Both the position numbers and the translations under genes were made by a program. 64,000 nucleotides of DNA from Heterocephalus glaber (lineage: Eukaryota; Chordata; Mammalia; Rodentia; Bathyergidae): positions 1,595,883 to 1,659,882 of the forward strand of contig NW_004624865.1 in the NCBI RefSeq assembly GCF_000247695.1, written 5' to 3'. Every line of letters starts with the position of its first letter. Position 1 is the first letter of the stretch. Of this stretch, positions 57,690 to 64,000 are shown in pieces. The notes beneath the pieces were generated by a model. The model had not been told where the DNA came from. It did not search any database and saw nothing but the letters and a program-made list of their open reading frames with translations.

Positions 57690-58265
57690 GTGGTTGGAGA
57701 CATCAGGTTCCCCAACTACATTTACATTCTAATTCTTTTTTTTTGGTACTGAGGATCAAACTCGGGTCCTTGCGCTTGCACAGCAGGCGCCCAAACCACT
57801 GAGCTAAATCCCCAGCCCCACATTCTAATTCTTGAAACGTGTGAGTCTAATCTTATATATAACAAAGAGATTTCACAGATGAAGTTAAGAATTTTGGGAT
57901 AGGAAGATGATCTCACTCTCGGAGTGGGTCCAGTGTCATCAGGAGTGTAAGGGAAGGAAGGAGGAGAGGGGCTGGTGGTAGGAGATGTGAGGGAGGAAAC
58001 AGAGAGAAGAGTGCTTCGGCTTCTGGCTTTAAGACTAGAAGGGGCAGTGAGCCAAGGGAGCTATTCAACTTCAGGAAGGCAGACGAGAAAAGGGAATGGG
58101 TTCTTCCTCAGAGTTTCCAGAGGGAGCCCAGCCCTGCCGATGCCTTGATGTAATTGAGACTCCTGGCCTCCAGAACTGTGAGAGCATCTCTTTGTATTGC
58201 TTAAGTCACTGGCTTGTGGTAAATTGTTACAGAGCCACAGGAAACTATCACTTTGGACTCCATTT
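57690..58265 (+). repeat. MLT1-type LTR split by a SINE
   Basis: The left part ('ccccaactacatttacattc') continues after the SINE with 'gaaacgtgtgagtctaatct', 'agatgaagttaagaattttg', 'agggagcccagccctgccga', 'actcctggcctccagaactg' and 'acagccacaggaaactatca'-like end. The order is MLT1 sense. The SINE splits it cleanly. Confidence 0.8.
57724..57833 (-). mobile_element. tRNA-derived SINE, antisense, with 14-bp target duplication
   Basis: The body is 57738-57819, flanked by perfect acattctaattctt copies (57724-57737, 57820-57833). T tail, then 'ggtactgaggatcaaactcg' (reverse B box) and 'ccactgagctaaatccccag' (reverse A box). It lies within the MLT1 LTR, so it is younger than that LTR. Confidence 0.93.
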
Positions 58266-59484
58266 CAGCATTCAGTGGTTCCTTATTACCTGTGACTGAA
58301 GCGCACGCTATGTAGCCAAGAGTCCATTTCCCTCGCAATGTGACCTCTAGACCACTGTTCTGTTGCCAGATAGAATTCTTTTCTATAGTAAGTAGACTTA
58401 TTCCCTGTTCCCAATGTACCTCTTGCCTTACCATCTTTTTGGAACCACATACACATTTTGGCGATGTCTAGAAAGTCCCTTTCTTCTCTTCCTGTAGGCA
58501 AATTATTCCCATCCTGTAAGGACCACAGTCAAATGACTGCACAGCCCTGGGTCCTTCATTCTGGATCAGAGATCTGTCTTGAAAAGCCTAGTAACATGCA
58601 AATCAAGTGAACCTGTACAGCAGAAAATACTCATATGGCCAGGGCATCACCATCAGTGTCCCATGCCTGTCGGTGGTAGCCCGCTGCATGGCCAGAAGCC
58701 CACTAGTAACCTCCGAGTCTTGGGACATTCATTCTCTACTCAGGGGCCAGGGACTGAGCTTGAGGTCATGAGCAAGTGGCTTGAGGCTATGCATAAATGA
58801 GACATCTTCTTCCCTAGCCAGCTTGGCTGTGGAGTCTCCTGTATCAGTCCTCAGGCTGCTTATCTTCATCTCCACACCCAGTCTTCTGCACTTCAAAAGC
58901 CCTAAGCACTCAGGATCAGATTGATTCACTATAACTGGGTTCTCACCATGATCCCCCCATCTCCTTCCCATCTCCCTACTTACCCTTTCCACACACCCTC
59001 ATGCCTAGGAGCTCCGTGAGCCCTTGCATCTGTTTATTTCCACATTAAAATCACTACTTTGTGCTGATACAGGAATGATCACATTAGGAAAATAATCTCC
59101 ATCGATTTGTATTAAGCCTGAGGCTTTTTTTGTTTTCAAATCTTTGTCCTCTTTTTCTAGAGCAGCTCCTTCTTCCTTAAAACACAAATGAATTGCATAC
59201 AGAGAAGTTAAATGAAGATTATAAACTGTTTTTCTTTACAAATATGGGTGGAAAGTTGAAGATGATAATTTACCAGCTGATGCCACCCTGAATTTTCTAG
59301 TAAAATATCACAGAGAAGTGCTGAATTTATGCTTATAGAAGAAAAATACTATATTCACAATCCCCCTTCCTTAGTTGGAGACATATTTGAGAAAGTTTAG
59401 CCCCTAAACAGATTTCTACTCCTAAATTACCTGACTACAGATCCAATCGAAGCCCTCTTACCTAAGGACAAACAGAGAAGGCAT
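58266..59484. other. Unique non-coding sequence
   Basis: About 1.2 kb with no repeat or exon recognised. Overlapping frames on both strands at 58201-58501 and 58579-58992 have no domain. Confidence 0.4.
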
Positions 59485-59880
59485 AGGAATTCAACTCAGC
59501 AAATATTTACTGAATACCTGGCAGGATCCAGGCATGTGTCAAGTGTTGAAGAGATTGAGAGGAATAAAATATTGTATCTGCTCTCAAGGAATCCACAGGG
59601 CAAGCTTAGGACTGCAGGTGTTTGATGAATGTTTATAATGAATGAAAGATATTTAATTGAGGAGCAAGACCTATAAAAAGAGCTGAAATGCTGTTTGATG
59701 AGACCATTGACTGAGAGATGTGCAGGGTACAAATATAACACAAAAGACAGTGATGGAATTAGGGCTAGGGAGATGGAGAAGGATAGCAGAGAAGACTTCA
59801 AGGGGAGGTCACTCCTGAGTTATGTTTTAAAAGATGAGCAGAGGCCTCTCATGCAGAAAGGGTGAGGTGGAGTCTAGGAA
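59485..59880. repeat. L2-like fragment
   Basis: 'gcaaatatttactgaatacc', 'gatccaggcatgtgtcaagt', 'tctgctctcaaggaatccac' and 'gacttcaaggggaggtcact' follow the order of an L2-type 3' end. The minus-strand 101-residue frame at 59496-59801 is a shadow. Confidence 0.6.
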
Positions 59881-59975
59881 ATCTTAAACTTCAGCATCCG
59901 TGAACTAACTTAGTGCTGTCTTTGTTCTTCAGGCAATTCTAGATGGAGTTACCTTACCCTTGTTTATGTATCTAA

Positions 59976-60492
59976 AATGGTGTATCAATAACCTTTCTCT
60001 AGAGGAACAGAATCAATATAAAATATATGTATGATTACACAAAAGGACTTACTATGTAGGCTTACAGGATTAGAGGCAGAAGTATCAAAATGGTGGTCTG
60101 TGGGATCAGAGATGGGAGAATCCAAAATGACTGCCTGAGTGCTGGAGAGATGGAGAAGCCAGTAGCACCAGAAGGTCAAAAGCCTGGAAGTGCCCTGTAG
60201 AGTTTTTGCGGTGAGTTTACACAGAAAGGCCGAAGAAATGGAGACCAATGGCCAAAGGCAACGATGAAGACTGCAGCTTTTCCAAAAAAGGGGACCACTT
60301 CCTTCTTTCCCTTTTTATTCCGTCCAGGCTACAAGCCTATTGATTGGTGCTACCCACATCCAGGATGCGTCTTTCCTTTTAGTTTGCAGGCCTACTTGTC
60401 AATCATCCAGAGACACAGTGAGAACTTTACTAATCTGGTAAATAGTTCTTACTCTGTCAAGTTGGCGTACGGCAATCAATAATCACAAATGG
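59976..60492 (-). repeat. ERVL/MaLR-type LTR, antisense, with 5-bp target duplication
   Basis: The LTR is 59981-60487 (507 bp), beginning 'tgtatcaataacctttctct' and ending AATCACA. It is flanked by aatgg at 59976-59980 and 60488-60492. Shared blocks with 22653-23178 include 'aggattagaggcagaagtat' and 'tcaatcatccagagacacag'. The 5-bp duplication fits class III (ERVL/MaLR). No internal region. Confidence 0.9.
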
Positions 60493-60565
60493 GTACAACA
60501 CAGTTTTTCCTATGGCCACACAAACTCATACATGCTTTATCAGTGGGATCATAAAACCTCAAATC

Positions 60566-60593
60566 TGTGTGTGTGTGTGCATTTGTGTGTGTT
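60566..60593. repeat. Short (TG)n tract
   Basis: Two TG runs separated by CATT, at the 3' end of the antisense L1. Confidence 0.9.
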
Positions 60594-60594
60594 T

Positions 60595-63500
60595 ATGTTT
60601 ATTAGGACACATTTGCTGTACATGATTATTACATTCGTTGGGGAGATTGGTGCATCTATATAAAACATAAATTTTTCACTACCACTTATTCTCCCTTTCC
60701 TCTTCTCTCCCTTCATCTTTAGTTCCTCTTTCCAGTTTTAGAGGAATTATTTCTCTATTTCCTATTATCTATCTTTTATTTTGCTCTAAATTATTTATAC
60801 TTTGGGTATCTCATATAAGAGAAAGCATATGATATTTGTGCTTATGTGTTTGAATTGTTTTGTTTGACATTATGTTCTCAAAATGCATACATTTTCCTAC
60901 AGATAGCTCTAATTTATCCATTATGGCTGAGTAGTACTCCATGTTGTATATATGCCACATTTTATTCATCCATTAATTTGTTGATGAATATATATAGGCC
61001 ACCTCCATGATTTAGCTGTTATGCACGGATCACTGCAATATGATATCTTTAACACTTTCTCAAAAATATCTAGAATAGGAATATTACCCAGCACCTGACC
61101 ACCTATACACCTCAGTCACAGACAGGTAACAAGATGCCACAGTCTTTTGGGATTGTCTTTAACTCTTTCTCAAATATATCTGGAAGAAGAAAAGCTGAGT
61201 TGAATGAAATTTCCATTTTTAAGTTTTTTGAAGAATCTTCACACTGATTTCCATAGTGATTCTCTTAGTTTATTTCCAACAAAAACATAGAAGTGTTGCT
61301 TTTCCCCCACAGACTCACCAACATTTGTTATTTTTCATTTACTCATAACAGCCATTCTTTTAAATTTGAATTTATCTCATGTCCAGTGATGTTGAACATT
61401 AGTACTTCTGAGAAGTGTCTGTTCATTTTAGTTGCCCGTTTTTTAATTGGGCCTATTGTTTTGGGAGGTCTAATTGAATTCTTTATATATTTCAGATATG
61501 AGTCCTCTGTCCAAGGAACAGCTGGTAAAACTTTTTGCTAATTCTGTAGATTCTCTCTTCACTCTGTTGGTTGTTTCCATTGCTAGCAGAAGCTTTTAAA
61601 TTTGATAAGATCCTATTTGTTGATTTTCAATGTTATTTCTTGTGCAGTTGAGGTTATGTTTAAAAAGTCTTTACCTATGCCTAGGTTTTCAAGAGTTTTG
61701 CCTATTTTATCTTCCAGCAGGTTGTTGCTATTTTAATATCCAGGTTCTTCATCCATTTTTATTTTATTTTAGTACATGGTGAGGGATATGGGTCTAGATT
61801 CAAACTTCTGCATGTGTATAGTCAGTTTTTCCAACATCACTTATTAAAGTGGCTATCTTTCTTCCAGCATGGGTTTTTGTCCTCTTTGTTAAGATTCAGA
61901 TGGCTGAATGTGTCCAGGGTTGTTTTTGCATCCCCTGTTCTATTTCATTGATCTCCATGTCTGTTTTTGTGCCAGTGCTATACAGTTTTTTATCACTCTA
62001 GCTTTGTAATGTAATTTGAATTCTGGGATTGTGATGCCTCTTGGTTTGCTTTTGTTGCCTAGGATTGCTTTTGCTATTCTTGGTCTCTTCTGGTTCCATA
62101 TAAATCTTAGGATTGTGTTTTCTAGTACCGTGAGGAATACTGTTGATATTTTCTGTGGGGTTGCATTATATTTATTTATCAGTTTTGATAGTATGAATAC
62201 TTTGAAAACATTGATCTATTTAGCAACAGGAGATATCTTTCCATTTCCTTATGTGTTCTTTAATATCCTTTTCCAAGTACAGTAGTTTTCATTATAGAAG
62301 TCTTTCACTTTCTTGGTTAGGTTAATTCCCAAGTATTTAATTTTTCTCAAAGCTATTGTGAATGATGTTTTACTAATTTCTTTCCTGGTGATTTTATTAT
62401 TGATGTACAGGAATGCTCTTGATTTTTGTCTGTGGATTTTATATATTACTACATTGCTGAATTTGATTATTACTTCTAGGAGTCTTTTGGTGGAAATTTT
62501 TGGGTCTTCTATGTAAAAGATCATGTCATTTGTGAATATCACTTTAATCCTTTTCTGTATGTATAATTTTTATTTATTTTTCTTGCCCAATTGTTCTGAC
62601 TGAAGTTTCAAATACTATATTGAACAGAAATGAGAGTGGATATCTTTATCTTTTTCCTTATTTTAGAGGGAAAGTGTTCAGCTTTTCCCCATTTAATATG
62701 ATGTTGACAGTAGGTTTGGCATAAATGGCTTTTACCCACTGCATATAACTTCTTTCTATATGCTTCAGGGTTTTTAACATGAGTGGATGTTGAATTTTGA
62801 CAAAGGCTTTTTCTGTGTCTATTGAAATGATCATGGGATTTTGTCCTTACCTCTGTTTATGCAATGTATTACACTTATGTTCTGTGTATGTTGAACCATC
62901 CTTGCATACCTGGGAGAAAGTCTACTTACTCATGATACAAGATTTGTTGCATTCTGTTTGCCAGTATCTTATTGATGATTTTCACATCTATGTTCATTAA
63001 AGTGATTGGCCTGTAGTTTTTTAAAAGTTGGGTCCTTGTCTGTTTGATATTTTCTAGGTATGAGTTTGACAGTACTCTTTCTACTCTTTCCCTTTTAATT
63101 TCATTAAAGGATTTAAAGGGTCAATTGGCATTAGCTCTTCCCTGAAGTGCTTGTAAAGTTCAGCAGTGAAACTATTGGATTCTGGGCTTTTCTTAGTTAT
63201 TATATTTTTATTACTATCTCAATTTCCTTTCCTATTATTGGATTATTAAGGGTTTTTATATCTTTTTGGTTCAACTTTGGTAATTCATATGCCTCTAGGA
63301 ATCTGTCCACTTCTAGATTCTCCAATTTATTGGCATACAGGTTTTTAAGTGGTTACTAATAATGTCCTGGATATTGGTGCTTTCCTCAGACATAATGAAA
63401 GCAGGAAAGAAGAGGGGAAGAGAGGAGAGGAAAGGAGAGACTTATAGCTGTGAATGCCTCCATTAGAAAAACAAAAGAAACCCAAATAAATAATCTAATG

Positions 63501-63735
63501 ATGCATCTCAAGGTATTCAAAAAACAAGAACAAATTTTGTCTGAGGAAGGAAATTATAAGGATCAAAGTGGAAATTAGTAAAATTGAGACTAAAGAAAAA
63601 TACAAGAATCAATAAATTGAAGAACTGGTTCTTTGAAAGGAAATAGACACAGCAAAAAGAAAAAAAGAAGAGACTTACATCAATGCAATTAGAAATTTAA
63701 AAAGGTGAAATAGAAGTGTAGACCTCAAATCTCTT
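60595..63735 (-). mobile_element. Long antisense L1 with inverted 5' segment
   Basis: From about 60595 to 63370 the sequence is antisense L1: 3' UTR, then ORF2 from the C-terminus to the reverse transcriptase core. From about 63400 to 63735 it turns to sense ORF2 ('aaataaataatctaatgatg', 'gaagaactggttctttgaaa'). That sense part comes from just upstream of where the antisense part stops. This is the layout of a 5' inversion. Stops and substitutions are frequent, so it is dead. Confidence 0.85.
62249..62830 (-). pseudogene. L1 ORF2 reverse transcriptase remnant
   Basis: On the minus strand, FTNDMIFYIEDPKISTKRLL aligns with the segment around the reverse transcriptase catalytic FADD of L1 ORF2; here the motif reads FTND, so one catalytic aspartate is lost. 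KIHRQKSRAFLYINNKITRK and IKYLGINLTKKVKDFYNENY follow in the expected order. Further along, an SIDTEKAF motif A is visible at about 62800-62830. Inactive. Confidence 0.88.
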
Positions 63736-64000
63736 AATCTTTCACTTCTTTGAAAAGTTTTAAGGTGTTCATTTACCAGTGAATTTATTTTTTACTCCAT
63801 TTACTGATTGCTGTGCATTAAGAGATTTTTTTTTCATCTCAAGAAGTCTACCAGAAATATTTAAACTTATACATCATCTCTTCTAAGTTTCTAGTCTCTC
63901 ACTAAGCTGACAATAAACAGAAGGCAGATCACTGGCATGGGCAATAATGATAATCTGATACTAAAGATAATATTCCAAATAAGGTATTTTATTCAAATAA
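63736..64000. other. Unique non-coding sequence
   Basis: AT-rich; nothing recognised to the end of the window. Confidence 0.4.

Overview
This window looks like ordinary non-coding mammalian genomic DNA, most likely from a rodent. I found no convincing host protein-coding gene. The long reading frames are short, lack recognisable domains, and mostly run through repeats, low-complexity tracts or an assembly gap. The organism call rests on the repeats. B1-like SINE bodies are joined to tRNA/ID-like tails (for example 699-920, 11752-11965, 25012-25203, 42257-42430), an arrangement known from sciuromorph rodents (squirrels, mountain beaver, dormice). MIR, L2, MLT1/MaLR, Tigger-like and hAT-like fossils are the usual placental background. 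The exact species is an inference I cannot settle.

Layout. 1-5 kb: B1-dID and ID SINEs, a MaLR LTR, an AT microsatellite, a mariner derivative with a decayed transposase tail, a TG-rich tract and a Tigger/MER2-like fossil. 6.8-12.5 kb: a cluster of MaLR/MLT LTRs, MIRs and an antisense L1 3' end. 14.6-19.9 kb: further LTRs, then a solo LTR of IAP/ERVK type with a perfect 6-bp target duplication. 21.9-26.2 kb: a young tRNA-SINE, an ERVL-type LTR and a second mariner derivative. 27-32 kb: mostly unique sequence with MIRs and one weak exon-like block. 33-34.1 kb: a 5'-inverted L1 that contains a 457-base run of N. 35-44 kb: more LTRs, a hAT relic, unique sequence including a possible conserved element near 40.6-40.95 kb, and another young tRNA-SINE. 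44-54 kb: three antisense L1 pieces (one split by a small hAT element), a third mariner derivative and a MaLR LTR with intact target duplication. 54-64 kb: MIR/L2, an MLT1 split by a tRNA-SINE, an ERVL-type LTR with intact target duplication, and a long antisense L1 with an inverted 5' segment.

No operon, CRISPR array or intact mobile element is present. The interest lies in transposon history: palindromic mariner derivatives, nested insertions that give relative ages, two L1 inversions, and a class II LTR with 18-bp direct repeats in its upstream half. Repeat boundaries were read by eye and are approximate unless a target duplication fixes them.
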